DNA from: an uncultured Oligella sp. | Lineage (GTDB): Bacteria > Pseudomonadota > Gammaproteobacteria > Burkholderiales > Burkholderiaceae_B | NCBI GenBank assembly: GCA_947632105.1 | Contig: CANROD010000004.1 | Span: forward strand, 22,724 to 86,723 | DNA length: 64,000 nt | Reading direction: 5' to 3' | Shown here: positions 29,083-37,381 of the stretch, one piece after another | Layout of the letters: the number at the start of each line of letters is the position of its first letter | How positions within the stretch are numbered: position 1 is the first letter of the stretch | Notes under the pieces: model-generated | The model's input: only the letters and a program-made list of their open reading frames with translations | What the model was told of the DNA's origin: nothing | Database searches by the model: none | Translations under genes and position numbers: made by a program

Positions 29083-30072
29083 TTATTCAGCAGCCGTACG
29101 CTCGGCAACTCTTAACATCGCTGAGCGCGAACGAGGATTACGCTGAACTTCTTCAGAACTGGCTTGTACCTTGCCAAGACTAATTAACCGTGCCTGTGGC
29201 AACTCGCTATCACGTAAAGGTAGTTTCGCTAACTCAGGGTCAAGGGTAGAGGCCTTAGCAATAGCTTGCTTCACCGGCCTATCTTCCAGTGAATGAAAGC
29301 TAATAACTGCTAAGCGTCCCCCAGTCCCCAACACATTTAAAACTGACGCGAGGCTGCGTGCAAGCTCCTCATGCTCTTGGTTGATGTAAACCCGTACAGC
29401 TTGAAAGGTGCGAGTTGCCGGGTGGTGACCCTTTTCGCGCGACTTGACGACGCCAGCGACGAGCTGAGCGAGTTCGAGCGTGCTACGAAATGGGTTGGAT
29501 TGCCTGCTATCAACAATCTTCTTTGCAATCTGGAAAGCATACCGTTCTTCGCCATAGTCTTTTATCACTCCTCTAATTTCATCGAATGAGGCGGTATTCA
29601 ACCACTCTGCGGCAGTAATGCCACGACTGGTATCCATCCTCATATCTAGGGGACCATCGCGCATAAATGAAAAGCCGCGAGCAGCGTCATCTAATTGCGG
29701 TGAAGACACACCTAAATCCATCATGATGCCTTGCACCTTGGAGACGCCATACTCTGCCAAAACTTCTGGCATAGAGGAGAATGCCTGGTGCACTGGAACC
29801 ACTCTAGAATCCTCAGCTTGCAGCTCATAAGCTACATTCATCGCCTCAGGATCCTTGTCAAAAACGAATAACTGCGCCTTAGGGCTTAAGTGGCTGAGCA
29901 AATACCGGCTATGACCACCTCGACCAAAAGTCCCATCAACAAATACGCCGTCTTTTTGCTGTGCGGGCAGTGGAGAATGCACAACTTTAGACTTCGCATT
30001 GAAGCCTGGATCTACTAAAGCGTTGACCGTGGCATGAAGCAAAACGGTGGTGTGGCTGAAATCTTGACTCAT
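29083..30072 (-). CDS. rsmH: 16S rRNA (cytosine1402-N4)-methyltransferase RsmH (MraW)
   Basis: A 329-residue SAM-dependent enzyme that N4-methylates C1402 in the ribosomal P site. Motifs are HTTVLLHATVNALV at the N-terminus, the SAM loop VDGTFGRGGHSRYLL near 46, MMDLGVSSPQLDDAARGFSF near 117 and the C-terminal VISFHSLEDRPVK near 255. An insertion at about residues 27-42 (VVHSPLPAQQKDGV) makes it slightly longer than E. coli RsmH. It is second in the dcw operon, 9 bp after mraZ. Confidence 0.97.
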   Translation of the reverse strand: MSQDFSHTTVLLHATVNALVDPGFNAKSKVVHSPLPAQQKDGVFVDGTFGRGGHSRYLLSHLSPKAQLFVFDKDPEAMNVAYELQAEDSRVVPVHQAFSSMPEVLAEYGVSKVQGIMMDLGVSSPQLDDAARGFSFMRDGPLDMRMDTSRGITAAEWLNTASFDEIRGVIKDYGEERYAFQIAKKIVDSRQSNPFRSTLELAQLVAGVVKSREKGHHPATRTFQAVRVYINQEHEELARSLASVLNVLGTGGRLAVISFHSLEDRPVKQAIAKASTLDPELAKLPLRDSELPQARLISLGKVQASSEEVQRNPRSRSAMLRVAERTAAE

Positions 30073-30081
30073 CTCTAGCTC

Positions 30082-30513
30082 TTATAGAGAAAAATCGCCG
30101 AGATCGTCTGGCAGACCGGCCTCTAAATCTATCGTTACTAATTCCTCATACTTCGCGGAATCCCATAGATCAAAATGACGACCCATACCGACCAACACCA
30201 CATCTTTTCCCAAACCTGCCCTATCACGGAGCTGAGATGGAATTAAGACACGTCCAGCTTTATCAATATCCACGTCAAAAGCGTTACCCAAAAGGGTTCT
30301 TTTTACAGAAGCACGGTTAGCAGGTAGATTCATAATCTCTTCCAGTTTTATTTCCCATTGGGGCCTAGGATAGACCAATAAACCACCATCGAAGTTACAA
30401 GTAAAGGTTAGCTGACCTCCAACTCCATCCAATAAGACGTCGCGATACCTGGCCGGAATCATCATCCGTCCTTTCACGTCGATCGTTAATGGATGGTTAC
30501 CTTGAAAAATCAC
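30082..30513 (-). CDS. mraZ: Transcriptional regulator MraZ
   Basis: A 143-residue protein with two AbrB-like SpoVT domains, each with the DxKGR motif: TIDVKGRMMIPARYR (10-24) and DIDKAGRVLIPSQLR near 84-98. MraZ forms ring-shaped oligomers and binds repeated short boxes ahead of its own gene to repress the dcw operon. Such boxes are visible here just upstream (30520-30576). The start is GTG, because the codon at 30511-30513 reads CAC on the plus strand; an AAGG sequence lies very close to it. Confidence 0.95.
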   Translation of the reverse strand: MIFQGNHPLTIDVKGRMMIPARYRDVLLDGVGGQLTFTCNFDGGLLVYPRPQWEIKLEEIMNLPANRASVKRTLLGNAFDVDIDKAGRVLIPSQLRDRAGLGKDVVLVGMGRHFDLWDSAKYEELVTIDLEAGLPDDLGDFSL

Positions 30514-30519
30514 TGCCTT

Positions 30520-30576
30520 CCCACTTTTAAACTTTAAATCCCACTTTATACCACTTCTATACCCTTTTACACCACT
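30520..30576 (-). promoter_or_regulatory. MraZ-type operator boxes upstream of mraZ
   Basis: On the minus strand AGTGGG or AGTGGT boxes begin a regular array. Their plus-strand CCACT cores lie at 30521, 30541, 30551 and 30572, with a weaker copy (ACCC) at 30561. Spacing is 10 bp or a multiple, so all boxes face the same side of the helix. Repeated TGGGN-type boxes at 10-bp spacing are the known MraZ binding pattern. The most upstream box overlaps the proposed -10 element. Confidence 0.75.
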
Positions 30577-30602
30577 TTATGACATTTTCCATTAAATTTC
30601 AA
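30574..30602 (-). promoter_or_regulatory. candidate sigma-70 promoter of the dcw operon
   Basis: On the minus strand TTGAAA (30602-30597) and TAAAGT (30579-30574) are separated by exactly 17 bp. The -10 hexamer overlaps the first MraZ-type box, so MraZ binding would block RNA polymerase. Called by eye. Confidence 0.55.
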
Positions 30603-30802
30603 GCAAAAACATACTTCTATACGTAAAAAAAACGTACTCACACACTCATTCTTTTTTTTACATTTCAATTACTTACGGGACTTAATGGAGCTTAGTGGTA
30701 GCACAGGCAAAAAAACATACCACTTAACCCCGCAAAGTGGGAATTAAGCTCAGATTTACAGCAAAAAGGAAGAAAATTTGATTTAGCCGTACTGGCAAGT
30801 GA
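30603..30802. other. rest of the mraZ-rnpB intergenic region
   Basis: About 200 bp of AT-rich DNA between the mraZ promoter and the rnpB 3' hairpin. It holds an additional AGTGGT near 30690, and an interrupted repeat GTGGTA ... TACCAC (about 30692-30723) followed by AGTGGG near 30740. These may be further upstream regulator sites, but I see no gene. Confidence 0.4.
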
Positions 30803-30831
30803 AAGTAACTACAAAACTCTCGTAGCTACTT
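30803..30831 (-). terminator. possible terminator hairpin after rnpB
   Basis: On the minus strand AAGTAGCTAC pairs with GTAGTTACTT (one G-U pair) around a 9-nt loop, about 10 nt after the RNase P RNA 3' end. The following T-run is short (TTTC), so strength is uncertain. Confidence 0.4.
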
Positions 30832-30841
30832 AGAGAAAATA

Positions 30842-31230
30842 TTGGGACGAGTCTATAGGCCGGATTCTGTAAGTGATAAATCACCGGCAATCATTCATCT
30901 AGGCTTATTATTGCTAATAAGCTCCTGCCATCTACCCGCATACTCGAACGAACCGCCCTTTGCTGTATACACAGTGCGTATGCCTATTTGATGTTGCTCC
31001 GAATAGAGGTTACCGCGTTTCACCCTGCTGTGCCGTAGACTGCACAAATACAAATCTACACCCTATGGAAGTAGCCATAAGGGAGCCTGACTAGCAAGCC
31101 CACCCAACAGTCTCGTCTCTGTGGCCCTATTCCTCATGCCTGTAGCATGGACGGCTGTTAGCCGCTACTCTGTCCTATGGAGTCCGGACCTTCCTCGTAC
31201 CTAAGCACGCGATTGCCCAACTCGCCCCAA
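30842..31230 (-). ncRNA. rnpB: RNase P RNA (class A, M1 RNA)
   Basis: About 389 nt on the minus strand. The conserved CR-I block GAGGAAGGTCCGGACTCC is at 31199-31182, and the 3' block ACAGAATCCGGCCTATAGAC is at about 30873-30854. Both belong to the universal core of type A RNase P RNA. The ends are set by helix P1: TTGGGGCGAGT at the 5' end pairs with ACTCGTCCCAA at the 3' end, with one G-U pair. The RNA cuts tRNA 5' leaders together with RnpA. Exact ends may differ by a few bases. Confidence 0.95.
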
Positions 31231-31623
31231 GCATTGGATTTTAACGCATGAAGATACATTCTTTAGGCTAATTGGTATTTTTTTAAAATTAATTCGTAAC
31301 CAAAAAATAGCAATACTATTATTACTACTCATTCTTAACATTATGCTTTGATTCACACAGCAAACACGATATAGCGCAGCCACCGCAGTCAAGTATAGGG
31401 TTATCATATACTTGAAAAAGCACCCCTTTCACGGCGATACTCTATTAAACAAATGTAGATACGAAGATAAGCACTCTAAAACAGTTGTTTAACTTTATCG
31501 CAATCATGACTTAAGCAACCACACTACTAATCACATACACGACAACACCTTGTTTTTAGCCTAAAAAGTTAAGTTCCTCTATAATACTTCGTTGTACTAG
31601 TTTCTATTAATTTGTTATCTCAT
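31231..31623. other. rnpB-uup intergenic region
   Basis: About 390 bp of AT-rich DNA separating divergent rnpB and uup. It must carry both promoters. A TAAAAT box for rnpB lies about 6 bp before the predicted RNA start on the minus strand. A TATAAT is at 31580-31585 ahead of uup, without a good -35. A perfect 8-bp inverted repeat, CAAGTATA (31390-31397) / TATACTTG (31407-31414), is in the middle. No convincing coding sequence is seen. Confidence 0.5.
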
Positions 31624-33462
31624 ATGTCTGCTCCTGCACTTATAACCCTTCTAAAAACCAGCCTCGCCTATGGCCACCATCCACTTTTAGATAAGGCCGA
31701 CTTAATTATTTCCGATGGCGAACGTATTGGTTTAATTGGCCGTAACGGCGCTGGCAAATCATCACTGCTACGCCTACTAGACGGTCGAACTGAGCCCGAT
31801 GATGGTGAGATCCAACGCCAAGGCGGCCTTAAGGTCATCACCGTCGAGCAAGAACCGGAGCTTGACCCAGAGCTCACTATTTTAGACACAATTAGCGGTG
31901 ACTATTTAGCTTCCGAAGACTGGGCTAAGCCAGCCCGAGCGCAAGCCATTATCGATGAACTAGGCTTAGATCCAGACGCTAAAATTGCTGGCCTCTCAGG
32001 CGGCACACGTAAGCGTATCGCACTAGCCCAGGCCTTTGTCGAGAACGCCGACTTATTGCTCCTTGATGAGCCTACCAACCACCTAGACTTTGAGGGCATC
32101 GCTTGGCTTGAGCAGCAAATCAAAAAAAATAACATCAACTGCGTCATTATTACCCACGATCGTAGCTTTCTGGACCATGTCACCAATCGTATTATTGAGT
32201 TGGATCGCGGTCAATTATTCAGTTTTCCTGGTAATTTCAGTCGTTGGCAAGAGCACAAGGTCGAGTGGTTAGAAGCCGAAACGAAGGAGCAAGAGCGTTT
32301 TGATAAATTCCTTGCTCAGGAAGAAGTGTGGATTCGCAAAGGTGTTGAGGCCAGGCGAACACGCAACGAAGGCCGCGTTAGACGCCTGAAAGCGTTACGT
32401 GTAGAGCGTCAATCACGCCGCGAACGTCAGGGTAATGTGAGCTTTGCCATCGATTCTGGCGATCGCTCAGGCAAAATCGTCGCAGAGCTTGAAAACATTT
32501 CTCACCGCTTTGGTGATAAGGAAGTAATTAAGAACTACAGTACCACTATTTTGCGTGGTGACCGTATTGGTTTAATAGGCCCAAACGGTGTTGGGAAAAC
32601 CACTTTATTAAAAATCATTCTAGGACTTTTAGAACCAAAAGAAGGTATGGTTAAACTCGGCACCAATCTCAACATTGCTTATTTTGACCAAATGCGTGAG
32701 CAATTAGATGAAAATGCCAAGCTCACTGAGGTAATTAACCCAGGAAGTGAATGGGTAGAGATTGGCGATAAGCGTATGCATGTGATGAGCTATTTAGGCG
32801 ATTTCTTATTTTCGCCTGCCCGTGCACAGTCTCCAGTCAGCACGTTATCTGGTGGTGAACGAGCTCGTTTGTTAATGGCACGACTCTTTGCCCGTCCTGC
32901 TAATATCCTTGTAATGGATGAACCAACGAACGACCTAGATATTGAAACCCTTGAACTCTTAGAGGAACTAATCCTCGAGTTTAAAGGCACTGTGTTACTA
33001 GTAAGTCACGATCGCAGCTTTCTAGATAATGTTGTTACTCAAACCATTGCTTACGAGGGCAATGCCACATGGCGTGACTATGTTGGTGGTTATGAGGATT
33101 GGTTAGTGCAAAGTAAGGATTTCAAAAAGTCACAACGCGAAGCGACAGCAGATCCTGAAACATCACCTGCTCCAACCATTACTACAAGCAAGGCAGAGGC
33201 AGAGGTAGAACCAAAGCGACGCAACACAAAGTCCAATCGTATCAGCCCATGGGAGCAAAAAGAACTCGATGCAATTCCAGAAAAAATTGCTCAGTTCGAG
33301 GCAAAACAAACAGAGCTTTCAGAACAACTAAGCCACCCTGATACCTACGCCGATGGCTCCGATAAAGCAAAAGTGATTCAAGACGAGCTCGAATCACTTA
33401 ATGCGGAGCTAGAAAAGCTCTTTGAACGCTGGGAAGTCCTTGAAAATAAGGACTCCAACTAG
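31624..33462 (+). CDS. uup: ABC-F family ATPase Uup
   Basis: A soluble protein of 612 residues with two ABC ATPase domains and no membrane segment. The first domain has Walker A GRNGAGKSSLL, signature LSGGTRKRIALAQA and Walker B LLLDEPTNHLD. The second has GPNGVGKTTLL, LSGGERARLLMARL and ILVMDEPTNDLD. A positively charged C-terminal coiled coil (about 540-612) follows a low-complexity linker. Uup belongs to the ABC-F proteins; E. coli Uup binds DNA and affects precise transposon excision and translation-related stress. ATG at 31624 is preferred to the TTG at 31612. It converges on the O-methyltransferase gene with 3 bp between the stops. Confidence 0.93.
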   Translation: MSAPALITLLKTSLAYGHHPLLDKADLIISDGERIGLIGRNGAGKSSLLRLLDGRTEPDDGEIQRQGGLKVITVEQEPELDPELTILDTISGDYLASEDWAKPARAQAIIDELGLDPDAKIAGLSGGTRKRIALAQAFVENADLLLLDEPTNHLDFEGIAWLEQQIKKNNINCVIITHDRSFLDHVTNRIIELDRGQLFSFPGNFSRWQEHKVEWLEAETKEQERFDKFLAQEEVWIRKGVEARRTRNEGRVRRLKALRVERQSRRERQGNVSFAIDSGDRSGKIVAELENISHRFGDKEVIKNYSTTILRGDRIGLIGPNGVGKTTLLKIILGLLEPKEGMVKLGTNLNIAYFDQMREQLDENAKLTEVINPGSEWVEIGDKRMHVMSYLGDFLFSPARAQSPVSTLSGGERARLLMARLFARPANILVMDEPTNDLDIETLELLEELILEFKGTVLLVSHDRSFLDNVVTQTIAYEGNATWRDYVGGYEDWLVQSKDFKKSQREATADPETSPAPTITTSKAEAEVEPKRRNTKSNRISPWEQKELDAIPEKIAQFEAKQTELSEQLSHPDTYADGSDKAKVIQDELESLNAELEKLFERWEVLENKDSN

Positions 33463-33465
33463 CCT

Positions 33466-34161
33466 CTACTTAACTATAGCGATTGAGAAACCATCCCAAC
33501 TTTTGCCGCCTACTGTCTGTAAAGCAGTGGCATCAAGCTGCGGATGGTTACTCATCATTTCAAAGAACGCCTGTAAGCCGTTAATATTGTCGGCTCTGGA
33601 GCCCTCATCAAGTAGCTTACCGCGACGGACCACATTATCACCAACGATAACACTACCCGGACGAGCTAACTGCAAACACAATTCCAAATACCTTGGATTA
33701 TTGCCTTTATCAGCATCAAGGAAGAAGAAGTCAAAAGGCGCTACCTTATCAGCAATTAACTGCTTCAAACTATCAACTGCCGCGCCTTGAATCACCTCAA
33801 TCTTCTCACTCATACCGGCAAACTCAATATTGCCACGCGCAAGAGCAACATGCTTTTCATCAAAGTCTAACGTGATAATTTTACCGTCATCAGGTATTGC
33901 CTGCGCCATCCAAATCGTACTATAGGCTGCTAAGGTACCGACCTCCAGCACGCGCTTAGCGCCCATCATTTGCACTAAGAACTTCAAAAACTTACCTTGC
34001 GCTGGTGACACATGAACCAGCGGAATAGGATGAGGCTTTGAACGCACTAAGATCTCAGCCATTAAGGTATCTTGCGCAAGCAACTTATCATAAATATAGG
34101 CATCAACCTCCGCCGCACGGTGTAAATTGACTAACGCTTTTTCTCCTGAACCTATCGCCAT
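33466..34161 (-). CDS. Class I SAM-dependent O-methyltransferase (catechol-type family 3)
   Basis: A 231-residue cytosolic protein of the metal-dependent catechol/caffeoyl-CoA O-methyltransferase family. The SAM site is RVLEVGTLAAYSTIWMAQAIP (residues ~70-90), followed by ITLDFDEKHVALARGNI. Metal and substrate residues lie in FFLDADKGNNPRYLELC and VIVGDNVVRRG. The substrate is unknown. It sits 18 bp after pyrC on the same strand and may be co-transcribed with it, though no pathway link is obvious. Confidence 0.88.
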   Translation of the reverse strand: MAIGSGEKALVNLHRAAEVDAYIYDKLLAQDTLMAEILVRSKPHPIPLVHVSPAQGKFLKFLVQMMGAKRVLEVGTLAAYSTIWMAQAIPDDGKIITLDFDEKHVALARGNIEFAGMSEKIEVIQGAAVDSLKQLIADKVAPFDFFFLDADKGNNPRYLELCLQLARPGSVIVGDNVVRRGKLLDEGSRADNINGLQAFFEMMSNHPQLDATALQTVGGKSWDGFSIAIVK

Positions 34162-34179
34162 ACAAACTCCAAAAAACTG

Positions 34180-35259
34180 TTAACCCGCAAAAGACCAATT
34201 TAATTCAGTACCGGCAGCAAGCGGAACTAAGGTATCGCCATTAACAAAAGGCAGTGCACTTGGCACTGTAAAGCGCTGACGCTTTAAAGTAACGGTCTCG
34301 GTGTTTCTTGGTAAACCATAGAAGTCCGGACCATGAAAACTAGTAAAGCCCTCTAACTGATCTAATTTACCGACCATCTCAAAGGCTTGAGCGTACAGTT
34401 CAAGCGCATGCAATCCCGAATAACAACCAGCACAGCCTGACGACTGCTCCTTAAGTGTTCGAGCATGTGGTGCACTATCAGTCCCCATAAAGAAACGACT
34501 CGAACCGCCAGTAGCTGCCTGAACCAAAGCCTCGCGATGAATCTCACGCTTTAATACAGGCAAACAATAATAATGTGGCTGCAAACCACCTGTAAAAATA
34601 GCATTACGATTATATAAAAGATGCTGTGGCGTAATGGTAGCGGCTACAGGCCCTTCAGCATCACGCACATAGTGCGCTCCTTCTTTGGTTGTAATATGCT
34701 CAAACACTACCTTTAACTCTGGGAAACACTGACGTAATGGCAACATCACACGATCAATAAAAACAGCCTCACGATCAAAGACATCAATACTAGGATCAGT
34801 GACCTCGCCATGCACCAACAAAGGCATGCCCACCTTTTGCATTTGCTCAAGCACTGCGGAACAATGCCCCAATAAATCAGTCACACCAGCATCTGAGTTA
34901 GTCGTAGCACCAGCAGGATATAATTTAACCGCATAGACTAAAGACGACTCCTTTGCCTTGATAATTTCCTCGATAAGAGTATTATTAGTCAAGTACAAGG
35001 TCATCAGAGGGTTAAAGTCCAGTAAGCGACTATCTTCTTTAGCAGCCTCCGTATTCGCCAAAGCATTCATAATACGTTGGCGATAAGCCAATGCTTGCGC
35101 CGTCGTAGTGACTGGCGTTACTAAGTTGGGCATAACAATAGCGCGCTTAACCTGCTTGGCAGTATCCGCCACAACATGCGTCAATGCCTGTTCATCTCTC
35201 AAATGCAGATGCCAATCATCCGGACGCACTAAGGTAATTCTATCCTCTGTAATTTGCAT
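34180..35259 (-). CDS. pyrC: Dihydroorotase PyrC (class II)
   Basis: A 359-residue zinc enzyme that cyclises carbamoyl aspartate in de novo pyrimidine synthesis. Metal-binding DDWHLHLRD is near residue 14. The carboxylated lysine lies in VYAVKLYPAGATTNSDAGV near 110. Further His ligands lie in LLVHGEVTD and VVFEHITTKEGA, and the catalytic Asp in FFMGTDSAPHARTLKE near 255. Length and motifs match the E. coli type (348). Confidence 0.97.
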   Translation of the reverse strand: MQITEDRITLVRPDDWHLHLRDEQALTHVVADTAKQVKRAIVMPNLVTPVTTTAQALAYRQRIMNALANTEAAKEDSRLLDFNPLMTLYLTNNTLIEEIIKAKESSLVYAVKLYPAGATTNSDAGVTDLLGHCSAVLEQMQKVGMPLLVHGEVTDPSIDVFDREAVFIDRVMLPLRQCFPELKVVFEHITTKEGAHYVRDAEGPVAATITPQHLLYNRNAIFTGGLQPHYYCLPVLKREIHREALVQAATGGSSRFFMGTDSAPHARTLKEQSSGCAGCYSGLHALELYAQAFEMVGKLDQLEGFTSFHGPDFYGLPRNTETVTLKRQRFTVPSALPFVNGDTLVPLAAGTELNWSFAG

Positions 35260-35432
35260 TATTTATCCTAATAAAAGCTACTAAACTCATAAACTACAGC
35301 TATTTTAGCCTTTTACGACCATATTTAAAAAAAATGAAGTAATAATTACTTTACAATATCACGCTTTGCGTAAAAGACTGAACCTTGGTCCAACATACGC
35401 AAGCGATAACAATATATATTAAGAGAAACTCC

Positions 35433-35708
35433 ATGACCACCAAAACAACAACTAACAAAAGCAACTCTGCTTTTATGAAACCAGTCCAACCTAGCCCTGA
35501 GCTTGCCGTCATTGTTGGCTCAGAGCCATTACCTCGTACAGAGGTTACTAAAAAGATATGGGACTACATCAAGGCTAATAACTTACAGGATCCAAGCAAT
35601 CGCCGTAACATCAATGCCGATGACAAATTACGCCCAATTTTTGGTAAAGAGCAGGTTAATATGTTTGAAATGACAAAACTAGTCAGCCAACACCTTAGCT
35701 CTATCTAA
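35433..35708 (+). CDS. SWIB/MDM2-domain protein
   Basis: A 91-residue protein consisting almost only of a SWIB domain: [40 protein letters not shown] and [20 protein letters not shown] in succession. SWIB domains are best known from eukaryotic SWI/SNF complexes and from chlamydiae, where they are linked to chromatin or topoisomerase; stand-alone copies occur in many betaproteobacteria with unproven function. The ATG at 35433 has GAGAAACTCC ahead of it; the same frame extends to an unlikely upstream start at 35385. panD follows 20 bp later. Confidence 0.88.
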   Translation: MTTKTTTNKSNSAFMKPVQPSPELAVIVGSEPLPRTEVTKKIWDYIKANNLQDPSNRRNINADDKLRPIFGKEQVNMFEMTKLVSQHLSSI

Positions 35709-35728
35709 TTAATTTACAAGAGAAATTT

Positions 35729-36112
35729 ATGATGCGTATCATGATGAACAGCAAGATTCACCGCGCCGTGGTGACCGAGGCTGATTTAAACTATATCGGT
35801 TCAGTGACTATTGACCGCGATATTATGGATGCAGTCGGCATATTAGCCAACGAAAAAGTCGCTATCGTCAATAACAATAACGGCGCACGCTTAGAGACTT
35901 ACGTAATCGAGGGTGAGCGCGGTAGTAGGGTCATTTGTTTAAATGGTGCGGCCGCTCGCTTAGTGCAAAAAGGAGATGTAATTATCATCATGTCTTACGT
36001 TTTTGTAAACAATGAAGAGGCCCAAACACACCGACCAAAAGTAGCCATTATGAATCCAGATAATACGATTCAAGAAATTTTAGATTACGAACAAGAAGCG
36101 ACTATTAAGTAG
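35729..36112 (+). CDS. panD: Aspartate 1-decarboxylase PanD
   Basis: A 127-residue pyruvoyl enzyme that makes beta-alanine for pantothenate and CoA. The self-cleavage site YIGSVTID keeps Gly24-Ser25, so Ser25 would become the pyruvoyl group. [20 protein letters not shown] is typical of the C-terminal barrel. The length matches E. coli (126). Two tandem ATG codons occur at the start; GAGAAA lies upstream. Cleavage in enterobacteria needs PanZ, which is not seen here. Confidence 0.96.
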   Translation: MMRIMMNSKIHRAVVTEADLNYIGSVTIDRDIMDAVGILANEKVAIVNNNNGARLETYVIEGERGSRVICLNGAAARLVQKGDVIIIMSYVFVNNEEAQTHRPKVAIMNPDNTIQEILDYEQEATIK

Positions 36113-36226
36113 TTTTTTTAGCGATAATAAGGGTAGGTACTATTAATTTACAATTAACTTTTTAGTACTTCTCCCCTACCCTGAGACTATATCTTAGGTC
36201 TCTCCATCTTTATAAAGGACAAATTT
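36113..36226 (+). promoter_or_regulatory. structured leader before the YdcH-like gene
   Basis: A large hairpin with arms GGGTAGG (36131-36137) and CCTACCC (36175-36181) is extended internally by TACTA/TAGTA and TTAATT/AATTAA. A small hairpin GAGAC/GTCTC (36183-36202) comes next, then the Shine-Dalgarno AAAGGA. There is no T-run after either stem. It may be the panD 3' end structure or a regulated 5' leader. Confidence 0.45.
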
Positions 36227-36448
36227 ATGTTTCCTGAGTATCGAGATCTTATCGTTAAACTTCGTCAAGAAAACCCTCATTTTGAGAAAATCTTTAATCA
36301 GCACAATGAGCTTGATCACAAGATTATCCGCATGGAAAAAAATGCGGCTACAGCCATCTATGCCGACTTAGATATTGATCAGTTGAAAAAAGAAAAGCTT
36401 GCCCTTAAGGATCAAATATACAATATGCTACTTGAGGCCAAAAGCTAG
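36227..36448 (+). CDS. YdcH-family (DUF465) small protein
   Basis: A 73-residue helical protein with the DUF465 core: FPEYRDLIVKLRQENPHFEK, FNQHNELDHKIIRMEK and LKKEKLALKDQIYNMLLEA. It is predicted to be a two-helix coiled-coil hairpin in the cytoplasm. The family is widespread in proteobacteria and its function is unknown. The ATG follows AAAGGA closely. The NRDE gene starts 14 bp downstream, so they are probably co-transcribed. Confidence 0.88.
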   Translation: MFPEYRDLIVKLRQENPHFEKIFNQHNELDHKIIRMEKNAATAIYADLDIDQLKKEKLALKDQIYNMLLEAKS

Positions 36449-36462
36449 AAATTAGTAATTCA

Positions 36463-37338
36463 ATGTGCATCGCCTATATTCGATTTCAGCCTGAACAAGA
36501 AGCTGCTTTATTTATCGCCGCTAACCGCGATGAGTTTCACGCTCGTCCTACTGCATTTGCTAGCGTTTGGAAAGACTTGCCAAGCATCACTGCAGGACGC
36601 GATCTAGCAGCAGGTGGCACTTGGTTAGGACTTAATCGACAAGGCGGTGTCGCACTAATTACCAATATTCGTGATCCGCATAGCATGCGCAGTGACGCTA
36701 AAAGTCGTGGCACTTTGGTGCGCAATGCCTTGATACAGCAATCTCAGCATAATGGCTTCGAGCCTGCAACGCTTAATCAGTTCATCAAAGAGCAAGGCCC
36801 ACTAGAAGACTACAGCGGCTTTAATCTTATTTTTGGCGATACTAAAAAGCTCTATTACTTAAACAATGACCAACAAAGCACTAAGTGCTCCCCTTACGAG
36901 CTACAAACAGGTAGTTATACCCTATCTAATGCCGACTTATTCACCGCCTGGCCTAAAACCAAAGAACTAGGTTTAAGCCTAGAGACCGTCGACTTAGATG
37001 CGATTAGCAGTACCGGCTTCGCCAACCTTGAGAGCACGACATTACAAGGATTTTGCAACAATATTTTTAAAAAACTGGCTAATAATCAACAGGCCCCAGA
37101 CCACCTACTACCCAAAACCGGCATCAGCGATAGAATGGAAAAGCTTCTGAGCAGTCCCTTTATTGTCAGTCCCGAATATGGAACCCGATGTTCCAGTATC
37201 ATCCTCTGCTTTAAAAATGGCAGTTCTTTCATGGCCGAACGCAGCTTTGACTCACAAGGACAAGCAACACATCAAATTATGTTTTACCACCAAGATGGTG
37301 TTGTCTACAGCGCAAAGCAAAAGGGCAAAGCCATATAG
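36463..37338 (+). CDS. NRDE / TANGO2-family protein
   Basis: A 291-residue protein starting MCIAYIRF, with an N-terminal Cys2 that is conserved in this Ntn-hydrolase-like family. The namesake NRDE motif is in AANRDEFHARPT near 24-35, then AGRDLAAGGTWLGLNRQGGVALITN (residues ~46-70, quoted in part by position) and NLIFGD. Human TANGO2 affects heme and lipid handling and bacterial homologues have been linked to heme traffic; the role here is inference. The 3' end contains a hairpin that works better as a terminator on the opposite strand. Confidence 0.88.
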   Translation: MCIAYIRFQPEQEAALFIAANRDEFHARPTAFASVWKDLPSITAGRDLAAGGTWLGLNRQGGVALITNIRDPHSMRSDAKSRGTLVRNALIQQSQHNGFEPATLNQFIKEQGPLEDYSGFNLIFGDTKKLYYLNNDQQSTKCSPYELQTGSYTLSNADLFTAWPKTKELGLSLETVDLDAISSTGFANLESTTLQGFCNNIFKKLANNQQAPDHLLPKTGISDRMEKLLSSPFIVSPEYGTRCSSIILCFKNGSSFMAERSFDSQGQATHQIMFYHQDGVVYSAKQKGKAI

Positions 37339-37346
37339 CCTTGCCC
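37323..37346 (-). terminator. terminator of the OmpA-like lipoprotein gene, overlapping the NRDE gene end
   Basis: On the minus strand GGGCAAGGC pairs with GCTTTGCCC (one G-U pair) around a 5-nt loop and is followed by TTTTGCTTT. On the plus strand the pairing has a mismatch and no T-run. It would stop transcription coming from 38020-37382. Confidence 0.65.
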
Positions 37347-37381
37347 ATTAAATCACTGATAGTCTAAAAAACTATTAATGA

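Noticed and set aside
33422..33790. Plus-strand open frame of 122 codons after uup
   Set aside because: It overlaps the O-methyltransferase gene antisense; its serine-rich translation is not protein-like.
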